A DNA stretch of 64,000 nt from Propionibacteriaceae bacterium P6A17 (GCA_000619965.1 KK211045.1:142720-206719), one strand, 5' to 3'; shown: positions 8,792 through 18,667, counted from the stretch's first letter. Numbers and translations: made by a program. Notes: a model not told the origin generated them from the letters alone.

Positions 8792-10621
8792 ATGTCTGCA
8801 CCCAGTCCCGGCAGGACCGACCCGGCGATCATCCGGAACTTCTGCATCATCGCGCACATCGACCACGGCAAGTCCACGCTGGCCGATCGCATGCTGCAGC
8901 TCACGAAGGTGGTCGACGATCGTTCGATGCGGGCGCAGTACCTGGACCGCATGGACATCGAGCGCGAGCGCGGCATCACCATCAAGTCGCAGGCGGTGCG
9001 GATGCCTTGGGAGGTCGACGGCGTCACGCACGTCCTCAACATGATCGACACGCCGGGCCACGTCGACTTCAACTACGAGGTCTCCCGCTCCCTGCAGGCC
9101 TGCGAGGGCGCGATCCTCCTCGTCGATGCCGCCCAGGGCATCGAGGCGCAGACGCTCGCCAACCTGTACCTGGCGCTGGAGGCGGAGCTCACCATCATCC
9201 CGGTGCTCAACAAGATCGACCTGCCCGGCGCGGATCCCGACAAGTACGCGGCCGAGCTGGCCGGCATCATCGGCTGCGACGAGGACGAGGTCCTGAGAGT
9301 CTCCGGCAAGACGGGGGTGGGGGTGCCCGAGCTGCTCGACGAGGTGGTTGCCCGGATCCCGGCGCCGGTGGGGCGCGCCGACGCACCGGCGCGCGCGCTC
9401 ATCTTCGACTCCGTCTACGACACCTTCCGCGGCGTGGTCACCTACGTGCGCGTCGTCGACGGCGCCCTCCGGCACCGCGACCGCATCCTCATGATGTCCA
9501 CCAACGCCGAACACGAGCTGCTCGAGGTGGGCGTGATCGCCCCCGAGCCGACGAAGGCGGACGCGATCGGCGTCGGCGAGGTCGGCTACCTCATCACGGG
9601 GGTGAAGGACGTGCGCCAGTCGCGCGTCGGCGACACCGTCACCACCGTCGCGCACCGTGCGACGGAGGACCTCGGCGGCTACGAGCCGCCGGTGCCCATG
9701 GTCTACGCCGGGTTGTACCCGATCGACGGCGACGACTTCTCCGAGCTGCGCGAGGCGCTCGACAAATTGCAGCTCAACGACGCCGCGCTGCTCTACGAGC
9801 CGGAGACGTCGACGGCGCTCGGCTTCGGCTTCCGCGTCGGCTTCCTCGGCCTCCTGCACATGGAGATCGTCCGCGAACGCCTCGAGCGGGAGTTCAATCT
9901 CGACATCATCTCGACGGCGCCCAGCGTCGTCTATCGCGTGGTGATGGAGGACCGCTCCGAGCACATCGTGACGAACCCGTCGGAGTTCCCGACGGGCAAG
10001 GTGGACCAGATCTTCGAGCCGGTGATGAACGCGACGATCCTCGCGCCGGCGGAGTACATCGGCACGATCCTCGACCTGTGCCAGACCCGCAGGGGGATCC
10101 AGAAGGGCCTCGACTACCTGTCGGAGGATCGCGTCGAGATCCGCTACACCCTGCCCATGGGGGAGATCGTCTTCGATTTCTTCGATGCGCTGAAGTCGCG
10201 CACGAAGGGCTACGCCTCCCTCGACTACGAGCCCGCCGGCGAGCTGCCCGCGGACCTCGTGAAGGTGGACATCCTCCTGCACGGCGACCCGGTGGATGCC
10301 TTCTCCGCGATCGTGCACCGCGACAACGCCTACTCCTACGGCCTCCAGATGGCGGCGAAGCTGAAGGAGCTGATCCCGCGGCAGCAGTTCGAGGTGCCCA
10401 TCCAGGCGGCCATCGGTTCGCGCGTCATCGCCCGAGAGACCATCCGCGCCATGCGCAAGGACGTGCTCTCGAAGTGCTACGGCGGCGACATTTCCCGCAA
10501 GCGCAAGCTGCTCGAGAAGCAGAAGGAGGGCAAGAAGCGGATGAAGATGGTGGGCCGGGTCGAGGTGCCGCAGGAGGCCTTCGTCGCCGCCTTGTCCACC
10601 ACGGAGACGCCCAAGAAGTAG
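8792..10621 (+). CDS. lepA: Elongation factor 4 (LepA), translational GTPase
   Basis: Encodes 609 residues, normal for LepA. GTPase motifs are in order: [13 protein letters not shown] (G1), RGITI (G2), DTPGHVDF (G3) and NKIDLPGA (G4). These are followed by EF-Tu domain 2, the EF-G III and V-like domains and the LepA-specific C-terminal domain ending near [16 protein letters not shown]. The protein acts on stalled or mis-set ribosomes. The start at 8792 is preferred over in-frame ATG 8786 because GAGG at 8781-8784 has proper spacing (seven bases) only to 8792. A TAGCAT box at 8725-8730 may be its -10. Confidence 0.96.
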   Translation: MSAPSPGRTDPAIIRNFCIIAHIDHGKSTLADRMLQLTKVVDDRSMRAQYLDRMDIERERGITIKSQAVRMPWEVDGVTHVLNMIDTPGHVDFNYEVSRSLQACEGAILLVDAAQGIEAQTLANLYLALEAELTIIPVLNKIDLPGADPDKYAAELAGIIGCDEDEVLRVSGKTGVGVPELLDEVVARIPAPVGRADAPARALIFDSVYDTFRGVVTYVRVVDGALRHRDRILMMSTNAEHELLEVGVIAPEPTKADAIGVGEVGYLITGVKDVRQSRVGDTVTTVAHRATEDLGGYEPPVPMVYAGLYPIDGDDFSELREALDKLQLNDAALLYEPETSTALGFGFRVGFLGLLHMEIVRERLEREFNLDIISTAPSVVYRVVMEDRSEHIVTNPSEFPTGKVDQIFEPVMNATILAPAEYIGTILDLCQTRRGIQKGLDYLSEDRVEIRYTLPMGEIVFDFFDALKSRTKGYASLDYEPAGELPADLVKVDILLHGDPVDAFSAIVHRDNAYSYGLQMAAKLKELIPRQQFEVPIQAAIGSRVIARETIRAMRKDVLSKCYGGDISRKRKLLEKQKEGKKRMKMVGRVEVPQEAFVAALSTTETPKK

Positions 10622-10628
10622 CGGCTGC

Positions 10629-10656
10629 GGGCCTCGTCGGAGCACCGACGGGGCCC
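10629..10656. terminator. Terminator hairpin between convergent lepA and permease gene
   Basis: GGGCCTCGTCGG (10629-10640) pairs with CCGACGGGGCCC (10645-10656) across an AGCA loop. The twelve-base stem has one G-U pair in plus-strand RNA. It lies eight bases after the lepA stop and a few bases from the stop of the convergent permease gene, so it can serve both. Confidence 0.7.
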
Positions 10657-10662
10657 CTCGGC

Positions 10663-11478
10663 TCAGCGCAGGCCCGAGGTGGTGAACCCGCGCACCAGGT
10701 AGCGCTGGAGGAACAGGAACACGATCAGCATCGGCACGACGGTGATGAGTGTGCCCATGAACAGCTCGGGCAGTCGCACGCCCTGGCTCGTCATGAACTG
10801 CGACAGTGCGACCTGCAGGGTGCGGCTCTCGTCGCGCCCGACGAGGCTCGGCCACAGGAACGCGTTCCAGGCTCCCATGAGCACGATGGTCCCGACGGCG
10901 GCGATGATGCCGGTGGAGTTGGGCACGACGATGCGCCAGAACACGCCCCACGGGCTGCAGCCGTCGACCAGCGCCGCGTCCTCGAGCTCCACGGGGAAGT
11001 CGAGGAAGAATTGGCGGAAGAGGTAGGTGGCGAAGGCGGAGAAGGCGGCGGGGATCACGATGCCGCGGTAGGTGTCGACCCAGCCGAACTGCGCAGTCAT
11101 GATGAACATCGGCACGAACGTCATCGACGCGGGGACCATCAAGGTGAACACGGTCAGTCCCAGCAGTACGCGCGCGAGCCGATGCCGCCAGCGCGCCAGG
11201 GCGTAGCCCGCCATGAGGCTCACGACGACCGTCAGCGCCGTCTGAAGGGCTGCGGTGGCGGCGGAGTTGACGATGGCGCGGCCGATGCCGATCGAGTCGT
11301 TGGCGAGCAGCGACGTGAGGTTGGACAGATCATGGACGTTCGGCAGCCACTGCCATCTCGGCGAGGTGATGTGCGCCTGCGTCGAGAACGCATTGCGCAC
11401 GATCACGTAGAAGGGCAGCAGGAAGAACGCCGACAGCACCACCAGTAGCGCGTAACGCAGGATCGAAGTCGCTTTCAT
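10663..11478 (-). CDS. Carbohydrate ABC transporter permease (MalG type)
   Basis: Encodes 271 residues with six predicted membrane helices. The binding-protein-dependent transport signature is present in the form [25 protein letters not shown] (EAA loop, split here around residues 185-210). It is the second permease of a sugar importer; the EAA loop docks on the cytoplasmic ATPase. It overlaps the upstream permease gene by four bases. No ATPase gene is encoded in the cluster, so a shared MsiK/MsmK-type ATPase elsewhere in the genome probably powers it. Confidence 0.92.
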   Translation of the reverse strand: MKATSILRYALLVVLSAFFLLPFYVIVRNAFSTQAHITSPRWQWLPNVHDLSNLTSLLANDSIGIGRAIVNSAATAALQTALTVVVSLMAGYALARWRHRLARVLLGLTVFTLMVPASMTFVPMFIMTAQFGWVDTYRGIVIPAAFSAFATYLFRQFFLDFPVELEDAALVDGCSPWGVFWRIVVPNSTGIIAAVGTIVLMGAWNAFLWPSLVGRDESRTLQVALSQFMTSQGVRLPELFMGTLITVVPMLIVFLFLQRYLVRGFTTSGLR

Positions 11479-12401
11479 CGCAGCGCCTTCCGCTCGCGGC
11501 GCTCCTCACGGCCGAGCACCCAGTTCTGGGCGAGGGAGAAACACACGATGATGGCGGCGAGGATCATGGTCCCGGCGCCGCCGACGCCAAGATTCTGCTG
11601 GCCGCCGCCGAAGGAGATGAGGTACAGGTGCACCAGCGGCGGGCGCGCGTAGGGAGGGTAGGAGCCGATGGAGCCGAGCATGTTGTAGAACTCGTCGAAG
11701 GCCTGGAAGGCGTTGATGAGCAGCAGCATGATGACGGCCACGCTCGTTGGGCGCAGCTGCGGCAGGGTGATGTACCGAAGCTTGCGCCAGCCGGTGGCGC
11801 CGTCGAGTGCGGCGGCTTCGTAGGTGTCCTGGGGGATGCGTTGCAGGCCGGCGATCAGCAGGATCATGTAGAACCCCACCTGCAGCCACAAGCGCACACT
11901 CACCAGCGCCACCCAGTAGAGCCCGTTGCCGCCGCCCAGCCAGCTGACGGATTCGCCGCCGCTGGCGCGGATGAGCGAGTTGAGCAGGCCGAACCGGGCG
12001 TTGTTGAAGAACGCCAAGCGCCACACGATCGCGGCCACCACGTAGCTCACCGAGGCGGGGATGAAGAACACCGAGCGGAAGAACGCCTGGCCCCAGCGCA
12101 CGTTGTCGAGCAGCAGCGCGAGCGCAAGCGAGCATACGTACGTGAGGGGCACGATGAACGCCGCGAAGACGACGAATACCGCGAGCGAGTTGAGGAAGAG
12201 CTTGTCGTGGAGCAGATACGAGTAGTTCTCGAGGCCGACGAAACGCGTCGGCTTGATCGTGTTGCGGGCCTCGAAGAACGACAGGTAGGCGCTCCAGACG
12301 ACGGGCACGTAGACGAAGATCGTGAGCCCGACGAAGAACGGTGCCACGAACACCAGGAACCACAGGTTGCGGCCCTGGTGTCCGCGCAGTCGTTGCCACA
12401 T
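11475..12401 (-). CDS. Carbohydrate ABC transporter permease (MalF type)
   Basis: Encodes 308 residues with about six membrane helices and the EAA loop (TYEAAALDGATGWRKLRYITLPQLRP region, about residues 190-215). It partners the MalG-type permease, whose start overlaps its stop by four bases. The ATG lies four bases after the stop of the binding-protein gene, so the three genes form one operon. The substrate is not evident. Confidence 0.92.
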   Translation of the reverse strand: MWQRLRGHQGRNLWFLVFVAPFFVGLTIFVYVPVVWSAYLSFFEARNTIKPTRFVGLENYSYLLHDKLFLNSLAVFVVFAAFIVPLTYVCSLALALLLDNVRWGQAFFRSVFFIPASVSYVVAAIVWRLAFFNNARFGLLNSLIRASGGESVSWLGGGNGLYWVALVSVRLWLQVGFYMILLIAGLQRIPQDTYEAAALDGATGWRKLRYITLPQLRPTSVAVIMLLLINAFQAFDEFYNMLGSIGSYPPYARPPLVHLYLISFGGGQQNLGVGGAGTMILAAIIVCFSLAQNWVLGREERRERKALR

Positions 12402-12405
12402 GCGA

Positions 12406-13683
12406 TCAGCCGGCGAGCTTCGCCAGTTCCTGCTTGGCGAGGTCGGCGAAGCCCGCGAAGGCGTCCACCGGATCCTGGCCGCCGACGATGACGTTGTTGA
12501 CGGCGGCGTTGTACGCCTCGCCCATCGGGCCGGACCACATGATGTCGTTCGAGAAGCCGTTCTCGGCGACGTAACGGGCTGCGTCGGCGCCGGGACCGGA
12601 CTTGAACTGCTCGGTCTTGGCCGCGAGGGCGTCCTTGGCGGGGATGTGGGTGCCGTAGGCGGTGGAGAAGTCGATCTGCTTGTCCTCCTGGTCGATCCAC
12701 AACCACTTCACGAAGTCGGTGGCGGCGGCCACGTTCTTGCCCTTGGCGTTGACGCAGGCGCCGAATGCGCCGAACGGCACGACGGGGCGACCCTTGGCGC
12801 CGATGGCGGGGAAGGCCAGGACGCCGAAGTCGTCGCCGTGGGCCTCCTGGATGGCGGGCAGGCTCCACAGGCCACCCCACTGGAACGCTGCCTCGCCGTT
12901 GACGAAGGCCTCGGGGCCGTACCACTCGTTCGAGGCGCCGGAGACGACGGCGCCGGACTTGACGAACTCGCGGTAGGCGACGAGCGCCTCATAGAACTCG
13001 TTGGTGAGGAACGCGGCCTCGGTGCGGTCGGCGTTGAGCTGGTCGTGGCCGGAGGCCCAGATGAAGATCGTGCCGAGCACGCCCACGCCGGAGTCGTTGC
13101 CGGCGAAGAAGCCGCCGATGTCGTCGGACTTGACGGCCTGGGCGGCGGCGACGAGCTCATCGAAGGTGGTGGGCGGCTGGATGCCCTTCGCCTCGAGCAG
13201 CGACTTGCGGTAGTAGAGCAGCTGCATGTCGATCGTCTGCGGGATGGCGTAGATCTTGTCCTGGAAGGTGAACCGCTCGATGACCGGCTGGTTGAACTGG
13301 TCGCGCACCGGGGCGATGATCTCGGTGAGGTCGGCGAGCTGGCCGCCGCGGATCATGTCGAGCGATCCCCCCTGCTCGTACTCGAAGACATCGGGCGCCT
13401 CGTTGGTCAGCAGCGCGGCACCGAGGATCTGCATGTACTCGCCCGGGGTCCACTGCACCTTCACGGAGGCATCGGCGTACTCGGAGGCGTAGCGCTCGAC
13501 GGCTTCCTTCACGCCCGCCTCGCCGTACTCGTGGTACCACTGCGTGAGGGCGGGCTTCTCCCCGGTGCTCGGGGAGGCGGAGCCGGAGGGCTGGTCGAGC
13601 GGGTTGTTGTCGCCGCAGGCGGCGAGGGTGGCTGCGGCGGCGAGACCGCCGCCGGAGAGCAGGAGGGAACGTCGATTGATCAT
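12406..13683 (-). CDS. Extracellular sugar-binding lipoprotein of ABC transporter
   Basis: Encodes 425 residues. The N-terminus (INRRSLLLSGGGLAAAATLAACGDN) has twin arginines, a hydrophobic stretch and a lipobox LAAC, so the protein is probably exported and lipid-anchored outside the membrane. The rest has the SBP_bac_1 pattern with the EAPDVFEYEQGG and AFVNGEAAFQWGG segments typical of di- or oligosaccharide binding proteins. It is the first gene of the minus-strand transporter operon and is divergent from hemW. ATG 13683 is preferred over GTG 13689 on Shine-Dalgarno spacing. The sugar bound is unknown. Confidence 0.9.
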   Translation of the reverse strand: MINRRSLLLSGGGLAAAATLAACGDNNPLDQPSGSASPSTGEKPALTQWYHEYGEAGVKEAVERYASEYADASVKVQWTPGEYMQILGAALLTNEAPDVFEYEQGGSLDMIRGGQLADLTEIIAPVRDQFNQPVIERFTFQDKIYAIPQTIDMQLLYYRKSLLEAKGIQPPTTFDELVAAAQAVKSDDIGGFFAGNDSGVGVLGTIFIWASGHDQLNADRTEAAFLTNEFYEALVAYREFVKSGAVVSGASNEWYGPEAFVNGEAAFQWGGLWSLPAIQEAHGDDFGVLAFPAIGAKGRPVVPFGAFGACVNAKGKNVAAATDFVKWLWIDQEDKQIDFSTAYGTHIPAKDALAAKTEQFKSGPGADAARYVAENGFSNDIMWSGPMGEAYNAAVNNVIVGGQDPVDAFAGFADLAKQELAKLAG

Positions 13684-13773
13684 GGGCACAGTCTTCCACC
13701 GTCCAGGTGGCGGTTGCCCGTCGAAACCGGCAGGTGGACTACTCTGACAGCGAACTCACCCCCGGGCCGGCGC

Positions 13774-13802
13774 ATGACAGCGGCCGTGGGCCTGCCTAGG
13801 CT
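13774..13802 (+). promoter_or_regulatory. Promoter of hemW
   Basis: ATGACA (13774-13779) and TAGGCT (13797-13802) are 17 bases apart. The -10 box ends six bases before the GTG start, so transcription should begin at the start codon itself. Confidence 0.6.
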
Positions 13803-13808
13803 GAGGGG

Positions 13809-14993
13809 GTGGCATCCCAACTCCCCGACGGCGACCCTGCGCCGAGCAATGGCTCGCTTCCCGCCGGGACGAGCACGAACGGCCCCTTCTCGGTCTACGT
13901 GCACGTGCCCTTCTGCCGGACCCGCTGCGGCTACTGCGACTTCAACACCTACACGGCCGCCGAACTGGGCGGTCTGTCCACGGACACCTTCCTCGACGCG
14001 GCCCGGGCGGAGCTGGATCTCGCGTCGACGGTGGTGGGGGAGCGCCAGGTGCAGACCGTGTTCTTCGGCGGTGGCACCCCGACGATGCTCCCCGCGGCCG
14101 AGCTCGTGGCCCTGCTGGGCGCCGTGCGGGAGCGGTTCCCGCTCGCCGCGGGCGCAGAGGTGACGACGGAGGCGAACCCGGACAGCGTCGACCAGGACTA
14201 CCTGGCCGCGTTGCGCGACGGCGGGTTCACGCGGATCTCGATGGGGTTGCAGTCGGTGGTGCCGCACGTGTTGGCCACGCTCGACCGCACGCACACGCCG
14301 GGGCGGGGCGTCGAGGCGGCCCGGTGGGCGGCCGACGTGGGCTTCGAGCACGTGAGCCTCGACCTGATCTACGGCACACCCGGCGAGAGCGTCGACGACT
14401 GGCGCGCCAGTCTCGACGCGGTGACGGCGGTCCCCGTCGACCACGTGAGCGCCTACTCGCTCATCGTCGAGCAGGGCACGAGGCTCGCGGTGCGGGTGCG
14501 TCGCGGCGAGCTGGCGATGCCCGATGACGATGACCTCGCGGACAAGTACCTCGTGGCCGACGAGAGGCTGTCGGCGCTCGGATTCCACAACTACGAGACG
14601 AGCAACTGGGCCCTGCCGGGCGGGGAATGCCGGCACAATCTCGCCTACTGGCGGGGCGCGAACTGGTGGGGGATCGGCCCGGGCGCGCACAGCCACGTCG
14701 GCGGCGTGCGTTTCTGGAACCGCAAGCACCCTCGGGCCTACGCACAGGCGCTGGCCAGCGGGGTCTCACCGGCGCAGGGCCGCGAGGTGCTCACCGACGA
14801 CGAACGTCGCGTCGAGCGCGTGCTGCTCGAGCTTCGGCTGGCGGAGGGGCTGCCGTTGGACGTGCTCACGCCGACGGAGCGGGCGAGGGTGCCCGCGCTG
14901 GAGCGGGAGGGCCTCGTCGGGGTGGAGGGGGACCGGCTCGTGGTGCGGCGACGGCTGCTCGCCGACGGCATCATCTGCGATCTCCTCGACTGA
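13809..14993 (+). CDS. hemW: HemW-like radical SAM protein (heme chaperone)
   Basis: Encodes 394 residues. The radical SAM cluster motif CRTRCGYCDFNTY (CX3CX2C plus an extra Phe) is near residue 37, followed by GGGTPTMLP and the HemW C-terminal domain with PGAHSHVGGVRFWN. HemW binds heme and is thought to deliver it to respiratory enzymes; many members were earlier mis-named oxygen-independent coproporphyrinogen oxidase. In Gram-positive bacteria it usually lies between lepA and hrcA, as here. Confidence 0.92.
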   Translation: MASQLPDGDPAPSNGSLPAGTSTNGPFSVYVHVPFCRTRCGYCDFNTYTAAELGGLSTDTFLDAARAELDLASTVVGERQVQTVFFGGGTPTMLPAAELVALLGAVRERFPLAAGAEVTTEANPDSVDQDYLAALRDGGFTRISMGLQSVVPHVLATLDRTHTPGRGVEAARWAADVGFEHVSLDLIYGTPGESVDDWRASLDAVTAVPVDHVSAYSLIVEQGTRLAVRVRRGELAMPDDDDLADKYLVADERLSALGFHNYETSNWALPGGECRHNLAYWRGANWWGIGPGAHSHVGGVRFWNRKHPRAYAQALASGVSPAQGREVLTDDERRVERVLLELRLAEGLPLDVLTPTERARVPALEREGLVGVEGDRLVVRRRLLADGIICDLLD

Positions 14994-15006
14994 TCGATCG
15001 AATCGC

Positions 15007-15053
15007 TTGACGACGGCCCCGCAGTGTCCTACTGTATTACGTACCTAATACAG
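15007..15053 (+). promoter_or_regulatory. Promoter and inverted-repeat operator of the GntR-ABC operon
   Basis: TTGACG (15007-15012) and TACTGT (15030-15035) are spaced by 17 bases, a near-consensus promoter. A perfect inverted repeat CTGTATTA (15032-15039) / TAATACAG (15046-15053), with a six-base centre, overlaps the -10 box and the transcription start. Its position fits autorepression by the YtrA-type GntR regulator encoded next. Confidence 0.78.
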
Positions 15054-15073
15054 CGATACAGGAGGTGCGGGGA

Positions 15074-15448
15074 ATGGAGTTCGACAGTTCCTCACCCATC
15101 TGGCTGCAGTTGGTGGGCGAGTGCTCGCGTCGGATCGTCACGGGCGAATGGCCCGCCGGCAGCCGGCTCCCGGGCGTTCGCGACCTCGGCGTCGAACTCG
15201 GGGTCAACCCCAACACCGTCCAGCGCGCCATGGCGGAGCTCGACAGGCAATCGATCACGGTGACCGACCGCACCAAGGGACGGTTCGTCACCGACGACGT
15301 TGCCCGCATCGACGAGCTGCGCGCCCAGGTGGCCACCGCGCACGCCGACGAATTCGTCCGGCGCGCGCTGGGGCTGGGCATGACGGCCGAACGGGCGGTG
15401 CAACTCATCAGCAACCGGTGGCGAGCAATGGAAGGGGAATCCGCATGA
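15074..15448 (+). CDS. GntR-family regulator, YtrA subfamily
   Basis: Encodes 124 residues, the short length typical of YtrA regulators, which have only the winged-helix domain and a small helical dimerisation tail. The winged helix runs from SPIWLQLVGECSRRIVTGEW through LPGVRDLGVELGVNPNTVQRAM to KGRFV (about residues 8-75). It starts at ATG 15074 with GGAGG at 15061-15065. Its stop overlaps the start of the ABC ATPase gene by four bases. YtrA regulators commonly repress adjacent ABC exporters and respond to cell-wall or cationic stress; the signal here is unknown. Confidence 0.92.
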   Translation: MEFDSSSPIWLQLVGECSRRIVTGEWPAGSRLPGVRDLGVELGVNPNTVQRAMAELDRQSITVTDRTKGRFVTDDVARIDELRAQVATAHADEFVRRALGLGMTAERAVQLISNRWRAMEGESA

Positions 15449-16143
15449 CAGCCATCGAAGTCCACAACCTCACCAAACGCTACGGAGGCTTCGCCGCGCT
15501 GAGCGGCCTGACCTTCCGACTCGAGGAGGGCAACGTCGTCGGGCTGCTCGGCGAGAACGGCAGCGGCAAGACGACGCTGCTGAAGATCCTCGCGGGCGTC
15601 AGCCGCCCCTTTGAGGGCGAGGTGCGCGTCGGGGGCCATGCGCCGGGACCGGAGAGCAAGGCCATCACCAGCTTCCTGCCCGACCAGAGCTTCCTCGACG
15701 ACGGCCTGCGCATCGAGGCCGCCGCGCAGCAGTACGCTGACTTCTTCGCCGACTTCAACCGCGCCAAGTTCGACGACCTGCTCGGCTTCTTCAGGCTCGA
15801 GCCGCGGATGAAGCTCTCGGCGCTGTCGAAGGGCATGCGGGAGAAAGCGCAGATCGCGTTGGCGATGAGCCGCGAAGCGAAGGTGTTCCTCCTCGACGAG
15901 CCAATCTCCGGCGTCGATCCCGCCGCCCGCGACGTCATCCTGCGCGCGATCGTGCGTCACCTGGAGCCCGACTCGCTCGTGCTCCTCTCCACCCACCTCA
16001 TCGCCGACGTCGAGCCCGTGCTGGACCGCGTCGTGATGATGCGCTACGGGCAGGTGCTCGTCGAGGGGGCTGTCGACGACCTCCGCGAGCAACACGGCAA
16101 GAGCGTCGACGCACTGTTCAGGGAGGTCTACCAATGGGCGTGA
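15445..16143 (+). CDS. ABC transporter ATP-binding protein
   Basis: Encodes 232 residues with Walker A GENGSGKTT, a Q-loop region SFLPDQ, signature LSKGMREKAQ (in place of LSGGQ, as often in bacitracin-type and YtrB-like exporters), Walker B VFLLDEP and switch His STHL. It is the cytoplasmic motor for the permease encoded next, with which it overlaps by ten bases. The operon is regulator-ATPase-permease, matching YtrA-type drug or antimicrobial-peptide exporters; the substrate is unknown. Confidence 0.92.
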   Translation: MTAIEVHNLTKRYGGFAALSGLTFRLEEGNVVGLLGENGSGKTTLLKILAGVSRPFEGEVRVGGHAPGPESKAITSFLPDQSFLDDGLRIEAAAQQYADFFADFNRAKFDDLLGFFRLEPRMKLSALSKGMREKAQIALAMSREAKVFLLDEPISGVDPAARDVILRAIVRHLEPDSLVLLSTHLIADVEPVLDRVVMMRYGQVLVEGAVDDLREQHGKSVDALFREVYQWA

Positions 16144-16919
16144 AACTGTTCAAGCACGAGTTCCTGCGCACGAGGGGAGTGCTGGGCGCGATCTTCGGGC
16201 TGTGCCTCCTGCTGGCGCTCACCGCGCTGGTCACCGCAAACGTGCCGGGCCTCTCCCAGCTCGCGTTCGTCGGGGGCGTCGTCGCCACCCTGGCAGTCAT
16301 CCCCGCGACGCAGATCTATCTCGCGATCCACCTCTACCGGAGCACCTTCGGCAGGCAGGGCTACTTCACCAACGCCATCCCCGTCCCCGCGCGCACGGTC
16401 CTGGGTGTGAAGTATGTCTACGCCCTGGTCATGACCTTCGCCGCGCTGGCGGTCGCCCTGGCCTCGGCGTGGGTGTGCGGACGCGCCGCGGCCGTGCAGG
16501 GCAGCGACGTCTGGGCCGAGGGCTGGACGGCAGTTGGTGCGCTGTGGCGTGAATACCCCGGGCAGGTGGGGTTGTTCATCGTCTTGTTCCTCCTGAGCCT
16601 GGCTGCCTACCTCGCGCAGTACTACTTCAGCGTGGTCGTCGGCAGCGAGCCCTGGATTCGACGCTCCGGCGCGCTGGGGCCCGTGGTGACGTACATCCTC
16701 GTCTACATCGGCCTGCAGGTCGCCGCGCTGCTGGGCCTCGTGCTCCCGCCCACCGTCGACATCGCCACGGGCGAGTTCACCTGGCTGATGCCCATCGCGG
16801 CGCTGGAACGCGGCGACTCCGGGCTGCCCCTGTGGTCCGCAGTCTCGGCGCTCATCATCTCCGCCGTCCTGCTCTGGCGAGCCCTCCGCGGCCCGCAGCG
16901 CAGGCTCGAGCTGCGCTGA
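16134..16919 (+). CDS. ABC transporter permease, six membrane helices
   Basis: Encodes 261 residues with six hydrophobic segments and no soluble domain. It begins inside the end of the ATPase gene and ends the GntR-controlled operon. The layout is that of an ABC-2-like exporter subunit. No family signature allows the substrate to be named. Confidence 0.85.
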   Translation: MGVKLFKHEFLRTRGVLGAIFGLCLLLALTALVTANVPGLSQLAFVGGVVATLAVIPATQIYLAIHLYRSTFGRQGYFTNAIPVPARTVLGVKYVYALVMTFAALAVALASAWVCGRAAAVQGSDVWAEGWTAVGALWREYPGQVGLFIVLFLLSLAAYLAQYYFSVVVGSEPWIRRSGALGPVVTYILVYIGLQVAALLGLVLPPTVDIATGEFTWLMPIAALERGDSGLPLWSAVSALIISAVLLWRALRGPQRRLELR

Positions 16920-17017
16920 CGACTGCCGTCGGCGAGGGGGGTCGGTCGGAGCGTTCCCCGGCCCCCGCCCGGCGCGGTGCCGCCGGAGCCACGCGCGAGT
17001 GCGCTAGCGTCGCCCGG

Positions 17018-17863
17018 GTGGACCGATACTCCCGAGACGTGCTCGCGCCCGGCTGGCAGCGCGCGCACCTGAAGCAGACCAAGGACACCCCGGTCGAGCT
17101 CGACATGGTGCTCGAATTCGACGACTTCTGCGGGGCCGTCGTCGGCTGGGAGCGCGGCATCGTCCTCCTGGAGGACCGCAAGGGTCGTCGTCGGGGCTTC
17201 CCCTTCGGGCCGGGCTTCCTGCTCGAGGGGGAGCCCATTGCATTGAAGCCGCCCTTGCGTGCCGGCAGCGCCCGGCCCAAGTACACAGCCTCCGGCTCCC
17301 GCGTGGGCGACGAGCCGCAGCGGGCGCGCGTCGCATTGCCCAGCCGCATCTACGTCGAGGGGCGCCACGACGCTGAGCTCGTCGAGCGCATCTGGGGCGA
17401 CGACCTGCGCCACGTCGGCGTCGTCGTCGAGTATCTGGGCGGCATCGACGACCTCCCGGGGATCGTCGACGAGTTCCGCCCGGAACGCGGCCGGCGCCTC
17501 GGCGTGCTGGTCGACCACCTCGTGCCCGGCTCGAAGGAGTCCCGCATCGTCAAGCAGGTGTACGCCGCCGGCCACCGCGAGCACGTGCTCGTGCTCGGGC
17601 ACGAGTTCATCGACATCTGGCAGGCAGTCCGGCCCGAGCGGATCGGGCGTAAGGCCTGGCCGGAGGTGCCGATGGACGTCGATTTCAAGAAGGGCACCCT
17701 GGCGGCGCTCGGGCTGCCGCACGACGACCAGGCGGACGTCGCACGCGGCTGGCAGGCGATTCTGGCGCGCGTGCGCAACCACCGCGATCTCGAGCCGCAG
17801 CTCAACACGATCGTCGAACGCCTCATCGACTTCGTCACCCAGGACCACGTCGTCGAGGGCTGA
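17018..17863 (+). CDS. DUF3097 family protein
   Basis: Encodes 281 residues with the actinobacterial DUF3097 pattern: MDRYSRDVL start, the RIYVEGRHDAELVERIWGDDL segment near residue 108, and VLVDHLVPGSKESRI. The YVEGRHDA and DHLVPGSKES parts resemble a Toprim fold, which would suggest a nucleic-acid or nucleotide role, but function is unproven. GTG 17018 follows a TAGCGT box (17005-17010) by seven bases, again suggesting a leaderless message. Confidence 0.88.
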   Translation: MDRYSRDVLAPGWQRAHLKQTKDTPVELDMVLEFDDFCGAVVGWERGIVLLEDRKGRRRGFPFGPGFLLEGEPIALKPPLRAGSARPKYTASGSRVGDEPQRARVALPSRIYVEGRHDAELVERIWGDDLRHVGVVVEYLGGIDDLPGIVDEFRPERGRRLGVLVDHLVPGSKESRIVKQVYAAGHREHVLVLGHEFIDIWQAVRPERIGRKAWPEVPMDVDFKKGTLAALGLPHDDQADVARGWQAILARVRNHRDLEPQLNTIVERLIDFVTQDHVVEG

Positions 17864-17887
17864 GGCCCGCTCGGCTAGGGTTGGTCC

Positions 17888-18661
17888 ATGGACACGGCAG
17901 GGATCGGACAACTCCTCCGAGAGACGGCGGCACGGGTCATCACCCCGCGATTCCGGCAGCTCGCGGATTCGGAGGTGCTCGAGAAGCTGCCCGGAGACCT
18001 CGTCACAGTGGCCGACCGGGAGGCCGAGGAGTACCTCGCCTGGCTGCTCGGGCAGCACTTCCCCGATGCGCTGATCGTCGGCGAGGAAGGAGTCTTCCTC
18101 GGCCAGACGTCGCTCGACGAGCTCGCGACGGCGCCACACGCGTTCGTGATCGACCCGATCGACGGCACCCGCAACTTCGTCACCGGCAAGGCCGAGCACG
18201 GCGTCATGCTCGCCGAGGTCCGCGACGGCGTCACCACGCGGGGCTGGATCTGGCAGCCGCAATACGAGCGCATGTACACGGTCACCCGGGGCGAGGGCCG
18301 GGTGCTGTGCAACGGCGAGGAAGTCGTCGGGCGGGCGCGGCACCGGCTTGTGCAGGGAGCCGCGGGAAGCCGTCGGCTCGTGGGCTTCGACGCCGACGGC
18401 CGGCTCGCGCCCATCGTGCGCAGCTCGGGGGCGGCCTGCTTCGACTACCCGATGCTCGTGCACGGCGACATCGACTTCATGGTCTTCACCAACGCGCATC
18501 CGTGGGACCACCTCACCGGCGCGCTGATGCTGCACGAGACCGGCGGCCGGGCGCGGATGTTCAGCGGCGAGGACTACACGGCGGCCACGCACGGCAAGGG
18601 GCTGCTCGTCGCCCGCACCGAAGAGGTGTGGCAGCTCGCCGCACCCCTGGTACAGCGTTGA
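17888..18661 (+). CDS. Inositol monophosphatase family phosphatase
   Basis: Encodes 257 residues. Metal-binding motifs of the family are present: VTVADREAEEYL and GEEG near the N-terminus, DPIDGTRNFVTG near residue 90, and WDHLTGALML near residue 207. Family members are Mg-dependent phosphatases acting on inositol phosphate, histidinol phosphate, PAP or fructose bisphosphate; I cannot choose between them. TAGGGT (17876-17881) stands six bases before the ATG. It converges with the metallo-hydrolase gene, with six bases between the two stops. Confidence 0.9.
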   Translation: MDTAGIGQLLRETAARVITPRFRQLADSEVLEKLPGDLVTVADREAEEYLAWLLGQHFPDALIVGEEGVFLGQTSLDELATAPHAFVIDPIDGTRNFVTGKAEHGVMLAEVRDGVTTRGWIWQPQYERMYTVTRGEGRVLCNGEEVVGRARHRLVQGAAGSRRLVGFDADGRLAPIVRSSGAACFDYPMLVHGDIDFMVFTNAHPWDHLTGALMLHETGGRARMFSGEDYTAATHGKGLLVARTEEVWQLAAPLVQR

Positions 18662-18667
18662 GCCCGC

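Noticed and set aside
8606..10951. Minus-strand frame that would extend rpsT upstream through lepA
   Set aside because: Only the last 88 codons match S20. The rest is antisense to lepA, and the promoter and GTG start at 8605 fit rpsT alone.
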